64,000 nt of DNA from Phyllobacterium sp. T1293 (GCF_020731415.2 NZ_CP088273.1:1431001-1495000); one strand, 5' to 3'; shown: positions 27,081-37,155, counted from the first letter of the stretch. Program-made: numbers and translations. The notes: generated by a model from the sequence alone, not told the origin.

Positions 27081-27305
27081 GGTGCGTGGTTCGACACACC
27101 ATGAGGGAGATGCGTGGGTTGCACAACCATTGTCGCGCCCTTCGACAAGCTCAGGATGAGGGAGAGGGAGGATTGCAAAGATAATCGGAGAGATTGCAGA
27201 TCACCAACATTGGAGATCGCAACGATTACAGAACTTGGCTCCCTGCAATCCATCACTCTCCCTCATCCTGAGCTTGTCGAAGGGCGCGACAATGGTTGTG
27301 CAACC
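27081..27305. repeat. Composite palindromic repeat, copy E (50-bp perfect inverted arms)
   Basis: Positions 27117-27166 and 27256-27305 are perfect 50-bp inverted repeats containing TTCGACAAGCTCAGGATGAGG. A partial left arm of the common family (GGTTCGACACACCATGAGGGAGA, split by a deletion) precedes it at 27086-27110. The centre carries ATTGCAAAGATAATCGGAGAGATTGCAG, written here in parts: ATTGCAAAGATAATCGG and AGAGATTGCAG. The two arm types look nested. It lies about 80 bp after parE. Confidence 0.92.
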
Positions 27306-27420
27306 ACCCATTCTCAAAAAAAAATCAGTCAACTTATCCAACACCATCCCAGCTCGTTTATTCTGATGGTGTCCTTTCCGGCGGGAATGCTCCGGAAAAC
27401 TTTCTGAAGTCAGGAGAGGA

Positions 27421-27592
27421 TCGATGATTTCACCTGTGGGGCTGTTAACCCTGCAGGGGAAAGGTTTTATCTCACAAGGGTAAAACCAGTCATCGGGACG
27501 GGTGATCCGGGAGTTTTCTTGGTTGTAACAGGAGAATCTCCGGGGAACGCACTGACTACACTACCAATACCAAGACTTCCGCGTTCCCCTTT
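27421..27592 (+). ncRNA. Candidate structured non-coding RNA, not recognised
   Basis: Read on the plus strand the segment forms a three-way junction. P1 is CGATGA (27422-27427) with TCATCG (27490-27495). P2 is CCTG-GGG with CCC-CAGG (27433-27457, TG/TG internal loop). P3 is GGTTTTA (27463-27469) with TAAAACC (27481-27487). It is followed by a long hairpin P4 (27507-27543, about 13 pairs, 9-base loop). The last hairpin is GGGGAACGC (27542-27550) with GCGTTCCCC (27581-27589) and then TTT, possibly a terminator. A small hairpin TTCCGG/CCGGAA precedes it near 27375. No downstream same-strand gene lies within reach, so a cis-acting leader is unlikely; a small RNA is the better guess. Folding was done by eye. 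Confidence 0.45.
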
Positions 27593-27691
27593 GGATCGCC
27601 CGTCTTTCCCACCTCATCAATAGCCAGACGCAAAAGCGGGCGTGGTAATGGGGAAGGTATATTTCCCAACTACAATGTAGGTGGATGTATG

Positions 27692-27757
27692 CACCCCCCT
27701 CTGTCCTGTCGGACTACCGGGGCGAGCCCCGGTAGGGCGACAGCCCAGAGGGGGGTG
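27692..27757. repeat. GC-rich long hairpin repeat
   Basis: CACCCCCCTCT pairs with AGAGGGGGGTG, then CTGTCG with CGACAG, then ACCGGGGC with GCCCCGGT, giving one long interrupted stem. It resembles the C-rich hairpin repeats scattered in genomes of this order. It is separate from the lpd terminator that follows. The stretch 27593-27691 contains no recognisable feature. Confidence 0.8.
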
Positions 27758-27783
27758 AGCACCACAAACCACAACCACAAAAC

Positions 27784-27808
27784 AAAAAGGGCGCCATCAC
27801 TGGCGCCC
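27784..27808 (-). terminator. Rho-independent terminator of the bkd operon
   Basis: On the minus strand GGGCGCCA-GTGA-TGGCGCCC is followed by TTTTTG, 20 bp beyond the stop codon of lpd. A strong intrinsic terminator. Confidence 0.92.
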
Positions 27809-27827
27809 TGAGCGGAAACAAATCTGA

Positions 27828-29225
27828 TTAGATATGCAGTGCGTGACCCAGCGCCTTGAGTGCGGCTTCCTGAAAGCCCTCGCCCTGTGTCGGGTGTGCG
27901 TGGATTGTCCCGGCAATGTCCTCCAGACGCGATCCCATTTCCATGGCGAGCGCAAAGGAAGCCGAAAGCTCGGAGACCCCATGCCCCACCGCCTGAATAC
28001 CGAGGATCAGGTGATTGCTTGCAGCAGCGACCACCCGCACAAACCCCTCCTCGCCTTCCTTGGTCATGGCGCGGCCATTGGCGGCGAAAGGAAAGAGCCC
28101 GATCTTGATCTCATGCCCGGCAGCTTTCGCCTCATCAGGCGACAGGCCTACCGTGACGATTTCGGGGTCAGTGAAACACACGGCAGCAATGGCGCGCTTG
28201 TCCCAGCTGCGGTTTTCGCCCGCAACGATTTCCGCCACCATTTCACCCTGCGCCATGGCACGGTGTGCGAGCATGGGTTCGCCGGTGACATCGCCAATGG
28301 CATAGACGCCGCGCATGGATGTGCGGCATTTGTCATCGATACGGACAAACCGGCCATCCATATCGATGTCGATCTCTTCCAGCCCCCAGCCAGAGGTGAC
28401 AGGCTTACGGCCAACGGTGACGAGTATCTTGTCGGCAGGGATTTTTTCATCCTTGCCATCAGCCGTTTCAATCAGCAGCGCATCGCCTTTGGTGGCAACG
28501 CCCTTGGCCTTCACGCCCGTTAATACGGTGATGCCAAGCTCGTTCAGGTGTTTGACCACCGGACGGGTCAGCTCCGCATCATATTGCGGCAGAACCTTTG
28601 ACTGTGCTTCGACCACTGTCACCTTGGAGCCAAGCTTTGCATAGGCAGTGCCAAGTTCAAGCCCGATATAGCCACCGCCGACAACCACGAGATTTTCAGG
28701 AATCTCGGGCAGGGACAGCGCTTCAGTCGAGGAAATGACATTGCCGCCAAAGGGCAGCGATGGCACTTCAACCGGCGCTGATCCTGTGGCAATCACCACA
28801 TTTTCCGCGCGGATGATCTGTTGGCCCGTCAGCGTTTCCACCTCGATTGTCTTGCCATCGCGGAACTTTGCCTTACCCGTGACGATCTTGACGTTTGCCT
28901 TTTTCAAAAGACCGGCAACACCATTGTTCAGACGGCTGACGATGCCGTCCTTCCAGGCGATGGTCTTGGAAAAATCAATCGCGGGTTCGATAACGGAAAT
29001 ACCAAGCGGCGTCTGCTTTGCGGCGAAATGCGCGACTTTCGCGAATTCATCCGCCGCGTGGATCAGCGCCTTGGAGGGAATGCAGCCGACGAGCAGGCAT
29101 GTACCGCCAACCTTTGCTGCCTCGACAATCACCGTATCGACGTTGAGCTGTCCGGCGCGAATGGCGCAGACATAGCCGCCGGGACCAGCGCCGATGACCA
29201 GCAGCTTGCAGGAAATATCTTTCAT
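27828..29225 (-). CDS. lpd: Dihydrolipoyl dehydrogenase (E3 of the branched-chain 2-oxoacid dehydrogenase)
   Basis: The 465-residue flavoprotein reoxidises dihydrolipoyl groups of E2 with NAD+. It has an N-terminal FAD site (VIGAGPGGYVCAIRAGQL), the redox disulphide GGTCLLVGCIPSKA, an NAD site (VVVGGGYIGLELG), and the C-terminal His-Glu dyad in HAHPTQGEG. The cysteine motif with L-L-V between the two cysteines (CLLVGC) is typical of E3 enzymes of branched-chain complexes. It is the last gene of the operon, 4 bp after E2, and is followed by a terminator. Confidence 0.95.
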   Translation of the reverse strand: MKDISCKLLVIGAGPGGYVCAIRAGQLNVDTVIVEAAKVGGTCLLVGCIPSKALIHAADEFAKVAHFAAKQTPLGISVIEPAIDFSKTIAWKDGIVSRLNNGVAGLLKKANVKIVTGKAKFRDGKTIEVETLTGQQIIRAENVVIATGSAPVEVPSLPFGGNVISSTEALSLPEIPENLVVVGGGYIGLELGTAYAKLGSKVTVVEAQSKVLPQYDAELTRPVVKHLNELGITVLTGVKAKGVATKGDALLIETADGKDEKIPADKILVTVGRKPVTSGWGLEEIDIDMDGRFVRIDDKCRTSMRGVYAIGDVTGEPMLAHRAMAQGEMVAEIVAGENRSWDKRAIAAVCFTDPEIVTVGLSPDEAKAAGHEIKIGLFPFAANGRAMTKEGEEGFVRVVAAASNHLILGIQAVGHGVSELSASFALAMEMGSRLEDIAGTIHAHPTQGEGFQEAALKALGHALHI

Positions 29226-29229
29226 CGGA

Positions 29230-30528
29230 TCAACCCTCCACGAAAATCAGCGCTGGCGTTTCGAGCAGCGTCTTGATCCGCTGAATAAAGACTGCAGCAT
29301 CCCAGCCATCGATGACGCGGTGATCGAAGCTTGAGGATAGGTTCATCATCTTGCGCGGGATAAAAGCCGCACCATCCCACATGGGCCGCGTCATCATCTT
29401 GTTGACGCCGACAATGGCGACCTCCGGATAATTGATCACGGGCGTGGTGACGATGCCGCCCATGCTGCCGAGCGAGGTGATGGTGATGGTCGAGCCGGTC
29501 AGTTGCTCGCGCGTTGCCGTGCCGGTTTTGGCCGCATCCGCCAGAAGATTGACCTCAGCGGCACAACCCCACAGATCACGCGCTTCCGCATGTTTGACGA
29601 CGGGAACCACAAGACCCGAAGGGGTCTGTGCGGCAATGCCGATATGCACGCCACCATGTTGATGAATGATATTGGCGTCATCATCATAGAGCGCATTCAG
29701 CTGCGGCTGTTCAGCAATGGCCTTCACCATGGCACGCATCAGGAACGGCAGCAGCGTCAGCTTTGGCTGGTCGGCGCGCTTCTTGGTATTGAGCAAGGCA
29801 CGCAGCTCTTCCAGCGACGTAACGTCGATTTCTTCCACATAGGTGATGTGCGGGATGTGCGATTTGGCAATCGCCATTTTTTCCGCAATCTTGCGGCGCA
29901 GACCCACCACCTTGATTTCCTTGACCGATGTATCGGGTGCAAGACCTGAGATCACAGGCTTTTGCGAACCACGGGCAAAGAAGGTATCGAGATCTTCATG
30001 GCTGATACGCCCGGCCGGACCAGTGCCAGTCACCTGCCTGAGGTCAACACCCGCATCACGGGCCCGCAGGCGCACGGCTGGCGAAGCAAGTGCCCTGTCG
30101 CCCTCGGCACGCGGTGCGCCGATGGTCACAGGCGCAGCCAAAGGCGTGTGAACAACCGGAGCCACGGGTTTTTCAACCGGCTTCTCCGCCCTGATCTCGG
30201 GCTTTGGCTCGGCCTTGACGGGTTCAGCCTTTGGCTGCTCCGCCTCGGCTGGCTTCGCCGGTTCCGGCGCCGGGGCATGGCCCTCGCCTTCGATCTTCAG
30301 GCGGATAATCGGCGAACCGATGGCAATCACCTGCCCGATCTCACCGCCCAGCCAGATAATTTCGCCGTCCACAGGCGATGGAATTTCAACGGTTGCCTTG
30401 TCGGTCATGACGGCGGCAAGGACCATATCCTCGCGCACGAGATCACCGACCCTTACATGCCATTCGACAAGTTCGGCCTCTGCAACGCCTTCACCGACAT
30501 CCGGCAGCTTGATGACATATTCACCCAT
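29230..30528 (-). CDS. bkdB: Branched-chain 2-oxoacid dehydrogenase E2 (dihydrolipoyl acyltransferase)
   Basis: The 432-residue protein has one N-terminal lipoyl domain (about residues 3-78) with the lipoylated lysine in MTDKATVEIPS. A Pro/Ala/Glu/Lys-rich hinge (about 82-130) and a peripheral-subunit-binding domain (about 147-185, SPAVRLRARDAGVDL) follow, then the catalytic domain (about 200-430) with the active-site motif SSFDHRVIDGWDAA. It transfers branched acyl groups to CoA and forms the complex core. Its lipoyl group would be made by LipB/LipA. It is 9 bp after E1 beta. Confidence 0.95.
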   Translation of the reverse strand: MGEYVIKLPDVGEGVAEAELVEWHVRVGDLVREDMVLAAVMTDKATVEIPSPVDGEIIWLGGEIGQVIAIGSPIIRLKIEGEGHAPAPEPAKPAEAEQPKAEPVKAEPKPEIRAEKPVEKPVAPVVHTPLAAPVTIGAPRAEGDRALASPAVRLRARDAGVDLRQVTGTGPAGRISHEDLDTFFARGSQKPVISGLAPDTSVKEIKVVGLRRKIAEKMAIAKSHIPHITYVEEIDVTSLEELRALLNTKKRADQPKLTLLPFLMRAMVKAIAEQPQLNALYDDDANIIHQHGGVHIGIAAQTPSGLVVPVVKHAEARDLWGCAAEVNLLADAAKTGTATREQLTGSTITITSLGSMGGIVTTPVINYPEVAIVGVNKMMTRPMWDGAAFIPRKMMNLSSSFDHRVIDGWDAAVFIQRIKTLLETPALIFVEG

Positions 30529-30537
30529 CGCCAGCTC

Positions 30538-31551
30538 CTACCCTTCCAGCGTTTCAACGAATGCACGGCCAACGCGCGCTGGACCGGGGAAATAATCCCA
30601 CTCCTGCGCATGCGGATAGGGCGTATCCCAGCCCGTGACCCGCGCTACCGGTGCTTCAAGATTGTAGAAACAATGCTCCTGAACGAGTGCCGCCAGTTCC
30701 GCGCCAAAGCCTGATGTCAGCGTTGCTTCATGCACGATGACGCAGCGGCCCGTTTTGGCGACTGATTCTACAATTGTTTCGAGATCAAGCGGCAACAGCG
30801 TGCGCAGATCGATGATCTCCGCGTCGATACCGGTTTCCTCGGCGGCAGCTTCCGCCACATAGACCATGGTGCCATAGGTGAGAACGGTCAGCTCTTTGCC
30901 TTCGCGGCGCTTGATGGCCTTGCCCAGCGGCACCGTGTAGTGACCATCAGGAACCTCACCCAATTCATGCTTGGACCAAGGTGTGACCGGGCGGTCATGA
31001 TGGCCGTCAAATGGTCCGTTGTAGAGCCGTTTTGGCTCAAGGAAGATGACCGGATCGGGGTCTTCAAGGGCTGCAATCAACAGGCCCTTGGCGTCATGCG
31101 GATTGGATGGCACCACCACTTTGAGGCCGGACACATGCGTGAACAGCGCTTCCGGGCTCTGGCTGTGCGTCTGTCCGCCGAAAATACCACCACCGGCAGG
31201 CATACGAATGACAATCGGGCAGGTAAAGCCGCCATTGGAGCGATAACGCAGCCGAGCCGCTTCCGATACGATCTGGTCATAGGCCGGATAGACGTAATCG
31301 GCGAACTGGATTTCAATGCATGGCTTCAAACCATAAGCAGCCATGCCAATGGCGGTGCCGACGATACCCAATTCACTGATCGGTGCATCGAAACAGCGCG
31401 TCTTGCCATATTTCGCCTGCAGACCATGGGTGCAGCGGAAAACACCGCCGAAAAACCCGACATCTTCGCCGAACACGACCACATTGTCGTCGCGTTCCAT
31501 CATCACATCCATCGCATCGCGGATGGATTCAATCATTGTTTTACGCGGCAT
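30538..31551 (-). CDS. bkdA2: Branched-chain 2-oxoacid dehydrogenase E1 component, beta subunit
   Basis: The 337-residue protein carries the transketolase-like pyrimidine-binding domain (about 4-180, with VVVFGEDVGFFGGVF and the EIQFADYVYPAYDQI region) and the C-terminal transketolase domain with IDLRTLLPLD. With E1 alpha it decarboxylates 2-oxoisovalerate, 2-oxo-3-methylvalerate and 2-oxo-4-methylvalerate using thiamine diphosphate. It is 3 bp downstream of E1 alpha; the operon order alpha-beta-E2-E3 is the same as in Pseudomonas bkd. Confidence 0.95.
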   Translation of the reverse strand: MPRKTMIESIRDAMDVMMERDDNVVVFGEDVGFFGGVFRCTHGLQAKYGKTRCFDAPISELGIVGTAIGMAAYGLKPCIEIQFADYVYPAYDQIVSEAARLRYRSNGGFTCPIVIRMPAGGGIFGGQTHSQSPEALFTHVSGLKVVVPSNPHDAKGLLIAALEDPDPVIFLEPKRLYNGPFDGHHDRPVTPWSKHELGEVPDGHYTVPLGKAIKRREGKELTVLTYGTMVYVAEAAAEETGIDAEIIDLRTLLPLDLETIVESVAKTGRCVIVHEATLTSGFGAELAALVQEHCFYNLEAPVARVTGWDTPYPHAQEWDYFPGPARVGRAFVETLEG

Positions 31552-31554
31552 TGA

Positions 31555-32802
<1,248 letters not shown>

Positions 32803-32858
32803 TCAGCAGACCTCCCAGTCAGGCGATTTTTCACGCAGTCTAACATGAAATATTAGGT

Positions 32859-32869
32859 CAGTAATACTG
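32859..32869. promoter_or_regulatory. Candidate operator upstream of the bkd operon
   Basis: CAGTAATACTG is a perfect palindrome with a 1-bp centre, placed about 57 bp upstream of the E1-alpha start, beside an AT-rich imperfect dyad TAACATGAAATATTA (32841-32855). Lrp-type regulators of bkd operons bind such AT-rich sites, but no regulator gene is adjacent. The rest of the gap 32803-33092 contains no gene. Confidence 0.3.
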
Positions 32870-33092
32870 TCTTATTATTCCGCCCTCTCCTCCAAGAGCT
32901 GCAGAAAATTGGTAACATCCGGATATAACCATCTGAAATAAATAGCTGTTCCGGACGAACGGTGGTTTTGTTTTCGCTCAGCCTATCGCAAAAAAGCAAT
33001 ATTGCATCACAGAATACGCGAGCCGCGCATTCATTCGTTCATCCGGGCATCTGATTTTGTAATCAAATGCGTGCTCAACCGTGAAAACGGGT

Positions 33093-34241
33093 TCAGGCAG
33101 CAGCCATCGCCAGCGCGTGATCCCGCGCATTCTCTCGAATCGCCTCCAGATAAATCTTGCGCAGCAGGGACTGCATATCATCGTTTGCCACGGCGAAATC
33201 ACCCGGTAGTCCATGATTATCAGGCACAAGATGCTCCATCATGCGCCGGGTAACTTCCTGTGGTCCAATCGCCAGCTTGCCATTGGCCACATCACGCCAG
33301 GCATGCAGCGCGATGCGCAGCGGTTGATGGGTGCTGTCAGGCAGGCCTGCCGCAGTGAACAACGCGCCGAGCGCCGCATCGCGGCCATCAATCAAAAGGT
33401 TGCGCACCCGTGAAAGGGTATGGCCGGACAATGAAACCAGAATAGAGCCAAAGAAATCGATCTTGCCCGAAGCGACAATGCGGATGACGAAGGCGGTGGT
33501 CAGATCACCGCGCAATTGCAAATGCTCAATCAAGGCCGGATATTGTTCCGGAGGCGTTGCGGCCACGAGGCTGATCGACGCCTTAACGCAGGCCTCGCTG
33601 GTAATGCGTTTTGCCCGGCGCTCGCCCATCAGCGCCATGACAATATCCATCCGGCACAAGGCTTCAGCAACTTTCAGGGCCAGCGCATGGCGGCAATCGG
33701 CGGGTAATCTATTATCATCAGCCAGAAGCGCACGAATATCGGCCACATGGCCAAAGCGCTCGATCAGGCGGCGGAAACTGATATCGGCAATCTGGGCGCG
33801 GGTATTGGCAAGCAGCGCAAGGATTGCGACTGGCTCAGCGATCTCGATAAGAGCCGCACTGACAGCGAAGGAAACCTTCGCCCTGCCCGCAATCACCTTC
33901 TGGGTTTCGCCGCAGCCACCGGCGATGCAGTCAATCAGGTCAATATCCGTCAGAACCATAGACCTTGCGAGCATATAGGCAGCGATTTCGATCTGGTCGC
34001 GGGCAAGGCTGGCAACGATATGCACAGGCGCATGGGCGCTGGTTGAAAACGCCTCCGCCAGCGCAAGGCGCACCTTTGGCGAGGGATCATCAAGCAGCAG
34101 CGTCAACGCCGCTTCCGCCGCACAGCGGTCTTCAAAAGCACGGCCAGTTTCGAGATAGATATGAGCCAGAGCCCCTGCAGCGTGGCAACGTTGTGCCGCC
34201 GCAGCATGTCCGACCATTGCCAGATAATGCTGTATTGTCAT
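33093..34241 (-). CDS. DUF2336 domain-containing protein
   Basis: The 382-residue, alanine- and leucine-rich protein is built of helical repeats (for example AALTLLLDDPSPKVRLALAEAF, a HEAT-like unit here in two halves), characteristic of the alphaproteobacterial DUF2336 family. No signal peptide or membrane segment is seen, so it is cytoplasmic. The family's function is not established; some members are associated with stress or envelope signalling in related bacteria. It is a single gene with its own upstream region. Confidence 0.85.
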   Translation of the reverse strand: MTIQHYLAMVGHAAAAQRCHAAGALAHIYLETGRAFEDRCAAEAALTLLLDDPSPKVRLALAEAFSTSAHAPVHIVASLARDQIEIAAYMLARSMVLTDIDLIDCIAGGCGETQKVIAGRAKVSFAVSAALIEIAEPVAILALLANTRAQIADISFRRLIERFGHVADIRALLADDNRLPADCRHALALKVAEALCRMDIVMALMGERRAKRITSEACVKASISLVAATPPEQYPALIEHLQLRGDLTTAFVIRIVASGKIDFFGSILVSLSGHTLSRVRNLLIDGRDAALGALFTAAGLPDSTHQPLRIALHAWRDVANGKLAIGPQEVTRRMMEHLVPDNHGLPGDFAVANDDMQSLLRKIYLEAIRENARDHALAMAAA

Positions 34242-34426
34242 GAACTGTTAAACCCCAAGCCTTTTATTAAGATGGAGGCTAATGGCAAAAGGTTTACGAT
34301 CGGTTCACCATATCGATTAACCATACTCAATTGACGTCCTCAGAGAAGTTTTCTCCTGCCCGTTGCGAAGCCGGTAAAGCCGCCCTAGTCTTTTGCAAAA
34401 ATTTGCATCGAGGAGACACCAAACAA

Positions 34427-34882
34427 ATGGCCGGACTATATCTGGAAGAATTCGAAGTCGGGCACGTCTTCAATCACAGCCTGCGCAAGACCATCACCGA
34501 AAGCGACAATATGCTGTTTTCGGTCATGACCCTGAACACACAGCCGCTGCATATCGATTTTGACTTTGCCGCCAAGACAGAATGGGGCAAGCCGCTGGTC
34601 AATTCCCTGTTCACGCTGGGGCTGATGATCGGTATTTCGGTTAATGACACCACCATCGGCACCACCATTGCCAATCTTGGGATGACTGACGTTACCTTCC
34701 CTTCTCCGCTGTTCCATGGCGATACGGTGCGGGTGGAAACATCTGTTCTGTCAACACGGCCTTCGAAATCCAAGCCGGATCGCGGCATTGTCGAGTTTGA
34801 GCACCGTGCCTACAACCAGAATGGTGTTCTTGTTGCCAAATGCACGCGTCAGGCGATGATGAAATCGAAGAGTGCTGCCTGA
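34427..34882 (+). CDS. MaoC-family dehydratase
   Basis: The 151-residue hot-dog-fold protein has the hydratase motif region NTQPLHIDFDFAAKTEWGKP, followed by GLMIGISVND. The family hydrates enoyl-CoAs with R stereochemistry. ATG 34427 is chosen after a GAGGAG site; the frame opens earlier without homology. Its stop shares a base with the start of the CoA-ester lyase (TGATG), so the two are translationally coupled, and are likely successive steps on a methyl-branched hydroxyacyl- or malyl-CoA. Confidence 0.9.
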   Translation: MAGLYLEEFEVGHVFNHSLRKTITESDNMLFSVMTLNTQPLHIDFDFAAKTEWGKPLVNSLFTLGLMIGISVNDTTIGTTIANLGMTDVTFPSPLFHGDTVRVETSVLSTRPSKSKPDRGIVEFEHRAYNQNGVLVAKCTRQAMMKSKSAA

Positions 34883-35748
34883 TGCGCTCGCTATTGTTTG
34901 TTCCGGGCGATTCGGAAAAGAAGCTGGAAAAGGGTCTGACCAGTGGTGCGGATGTGCTGCTGATCGATCTTGAGGATTCGGTCAGTGCCGAACGCAAGGA
35001 AGCGGCCCGGCAGATCGCCGCGGATTTTTTGAAAACCAATCGCGATAAAGCCACGCCGCGCCTGTTTGTGCGGATCAATGATCTGGCCAGCGGACTTGCG
35101 GATGCCGATCTCGATGCGGTAATGCCCTCTTTGCCGCACGGCATTCTTCTGCCGAAATCCAACAGCGGCAAGGATGTGACGCGCCTTTCGGCCAAATTGA
35201 ATGTGCATGAAGCTCATGCAGGCGCGGCAGAAGGGTCGACACAGATCCTTGCGATCATCACCGAAACAGCACTGGGCACGCTATCCACTGCAACGTACCC
35301 CGACGCATCCTCCCGGTTGATCGGGTTGAGCTGGGGTGCGGAGGATTTGTCCGCGGTGATCGGCGCCCGCGCCGTGCGTGATGATAATGGGCGCTATACG
35401 GATGTGTTTCGATTGGCCCGTGCGCTGACGATTCTGGGTTCCTCTGCCGCCGATGTCGCTGCGATTGATACTGTTTATATCAATTACCGGGACGATGAAG
35501 GTCTTGCGCACGAATGTGCGGAAGCCGAACGCGATGGCTTTACCGCCAAACTTGCCATTCACCCGGCACAGGTACCCGTGATCAACGAGGTGTTTACCCC
35601 CTCCGCCGAGGCTGTCCAGCACGCCCAAAAGATTATTCAGGCATTTGCCGATGATCCCACTGCCGGGGTGATTGGCATTAACGGCCAGATGTTCGATCGC
35701 CCGCATTTGAGAAGAGCTGAGCGGTTGATGGCGCGGGTTGGCGGTTAG
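34882..35748 (+). CDS. CoA ester lyase (HpcH/HpaI-CitE family; malyl-CoA or methylmalyl-CoA lyase-like)
   Basis: The 288-residue TIM-barrel protein starts MRSLLFVPGDSEKKLEKG. It carries the catalytic and Mg-binding landmarks DLEDSV, an arginine in FVRIND, the metal glutamate in TETALG, and GLSWGAEDLSA. The family cleaves or forms (3S)-citramalyl-, malyl- or methylmalyl-CoA. It is coupled to a MaoC dehydratase, as in rhizobial clusters where the pair interconverts mesaconyl-type CoAs with propionyl- or acetyl-CoA plus glyoxylate or pyruvate. The precise substrate is not fixed by sequence. Confidence 0.88.
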   Translation: MRSLLFVPGDSEKKLEKGLTSGADVLLIDLEDSVSAERKEAARQIAADFLKTNRDKATPRLFVRINDLASGLADADLDAVMPSLPHGILLPKSNSGKDVTRLSAKLNVHEAHAGAAEGSTQILAIITETALGTLSTATYPDASSRLIGLSWGAEDLSAVIGARAVRDDNGRYTDVFRLARALTILGSSAADVAAIDTVYINYRDDEGLAHECAEAERDGFTAKLAIHPAQVPVINEVFTPSAEAVQHAQKIIQAFADDPTAGVIGINGQMFDRPHLRRAERLMARVGG

Positions 35749-35776
35749 ACAACAAGATTGCAGGACTGTTGTGGGT

Positions 35777-35935
35777 GGTTCGTGGTTCGACAAGCTCACC
35801 ATGAGGGAGAGCGGTGATGCAACGATAAGGTCCAGCGTTGCGGCTCCTCACAGAGTTTGCAGAATATAGCTCCCTTTCATCCACACTCTCCCTCATGGTG
35901 AGCTTGTCGAACCACGAACCACGAACCACGAACCG
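35777..35935. repeat. Palindromic intergenic repeat, copy F
   Basis: Perfect 35-bp inverted arms (35777-35811 and 35886-35920) are followed by two extra tandem copies of CACGAAC to 35935. The centre includes GATGCAACGATAA and ATATAGCTCCCTTTCATCC, shared with copies D and G. It lies between convergent genes. Confidence 0.93.
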
Positions 35936-35949
35936 GCAGTGAAATTACA

Positions 35950-36555
35950 TCACTCCTCCCATTTGGGGCGGAACATCTGAAATGTCTCTGATACTGTGGC
36001 GAAATCCATGTAACCGAGGCGGGAGACCGGTTGGGCCTTGGTCATATCCACAAGGCCATCTTTGAGAATTGCCTCGTTGATATGAACGCCGATCACCTCG
36101 CCCGTGACCATGATTGCCTGAACCGGATTGCCATGGCGATCCTTCGGATGCTGGATATCGGTCACAACGCATTCCAGCGTTGCAAAGGCTTCGGCCACAC
36201 GCGGTGCGTCGATGAGATTGCAATCGGCGGCATGAAGCCCGGCATATTCAAATTCGCTGATACCGCGCGGGGCATTCACCGATGTCTTGTTCATGGCAAC
36301 CGACAGGTTGGCGCTGACCAGATTGGCGGCAAATTCGCGTGTTTCCTCGATGAAGGTCACACTGTCCTTGCGCCCTTCCGAGGAAAACATGATCAGGCAC
36401 GGTTTGGTGCTGATCATGTTGAAGAAGGAGTAAGGCGCCAGATTAACCCTGCCATCAACCGAGCGGCTTGATATCCAGCCAATGGGGCGCGGTGCAACAA
36501 TGGCCTTCAGCGGATCGTGCGGCAGGCCATGGCCGTCATCGAATTTATAAAACAT
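35950..36555 (-). CDS. Flavin reductase-like / FMN-binding split-barrel protein
   Basis: The 201-residue protein has a flavin-reductase-like domain (about 12-165): APRPIGWISSRSVDGRVNLAPYSFFN is the FMN-phosphate region (given here within 26 residues; key elements PRPIGWISS and NLAPYSFFN). The family binds FMN and either reduces it with NAD(P)H for a partner monooxygenase or acts alone. It is 6 bp from the nitroreductase gene upstream and is probably co-transcribed with it. Confidence 0.9.
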   Translation of the reverse strand: MFYKFDDGHGLPHDPLKAIVAPRPIGWISSRSVDGRVNLAPYSFFNMISTKPCLIMFSSEGRKDSVTFIEETREFAANLVSANLSVAMNKTSVNAPRGISEFEYAGLHAADCNLIDAPRVAEAFATLECVVTDIQHPKDRHGNPVQAIMVTGEVIGVHINEAILKDGLVDMTKAQPVSRLGYMDFATVSETFQMFRPKWEE

Positions 36556-36561
36556 GCTGGA

Positions 36562-37155
36562 TCAGGCCTTCCATGGTCCGGAATATTCCGACAGGATGTC
36601 CTTCACATCAGGGCGCGGGCGCTCCGGCACTTTCGTATCGCAGGTGCCGATATGGACAAAACCCGCAACCCTTTCGTGTGGTGCAAGGCCCAGCAAAGCC
36701 CGACCCTTTTCATCGGAAGAATACCAGTTGCTGATCCAGTTGGTGGCGTAGCCAAGGCCGTTGGCCGCATGAACAAGGTTCATTGCCGCTGCGCCCGAGG
36801 ACAGGAACTGTTCCCATTCAGGAATATGATGATCCACCTTGGAAAAGATCACGCCGATGACCAGCGGCGCACGCGCAAAACGTTTCAGCTCCTGCTCGCG
36901 GCGCTGCTCGGTCAAGGGTCCTTCCCGCTCTTCGGCTAGTTCAGCCAGATATTTGCCGACTTCAACGCGGGCATCGCCACGATACAGCACAAAGCGCCAT
37001 GGGGTCAGCCGGCCATGATCGGGCACGCGCGAGGCAATGCGGATCATGGTTTCAATATCCGCATCGCTTGGACCCGGAAAACCGATGGCCGAGATGGGGG
37101 TGGAGCTGCGCTGCGACAAAAACTCTATAATGGGAGAAGGCATAGAATGATCCAT
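36562..37155 (-). CDS. Nitroreductase-family protein (YdjA-like)
   Basis: The 197-residue FMN protein has SQRSSTPISA at the phosphate-binding N-terminus, RVPDHGRLTPWRFVL (the family's P-W-R-F motif) and GLGYATNWISNWYS near the flavin. It is of the compact YdjA type that reduces nitro or quinone groups with NAD(P)H. Starts at 37155 and 37143 (MPSPII) are both possible. It pairs with the flavin reductase-like gene downstream. Confidence 0.9.
   Translation of the reverse strand: MDHSMPSPIIEFLSQRSSTPISAIGFPGPSDADIETMIRIASRVPDHGRLTPWRFVLYRGDARVEVGKYLAELAEEREGPLTEQRREQELKRFARAPLVIGVIFSKVDHHIPEWEQFLSSGAAAMNLVHAANGLGYATNWISNWYSSDEKGRALLGLAPHERVAGFVHIGTCDTKVPERPRPDVKDILSEYSGPWKA

Noticed and set aside
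27340..27400. Hammerhead-ribozyme-like CTGATGG and GGAAA around a TTCCGG/CCGGAA hairpin
   Set aside because: The core needs CUGAUGA and a helix directly after it; here it is CUGAUGG with unpaired bases between.
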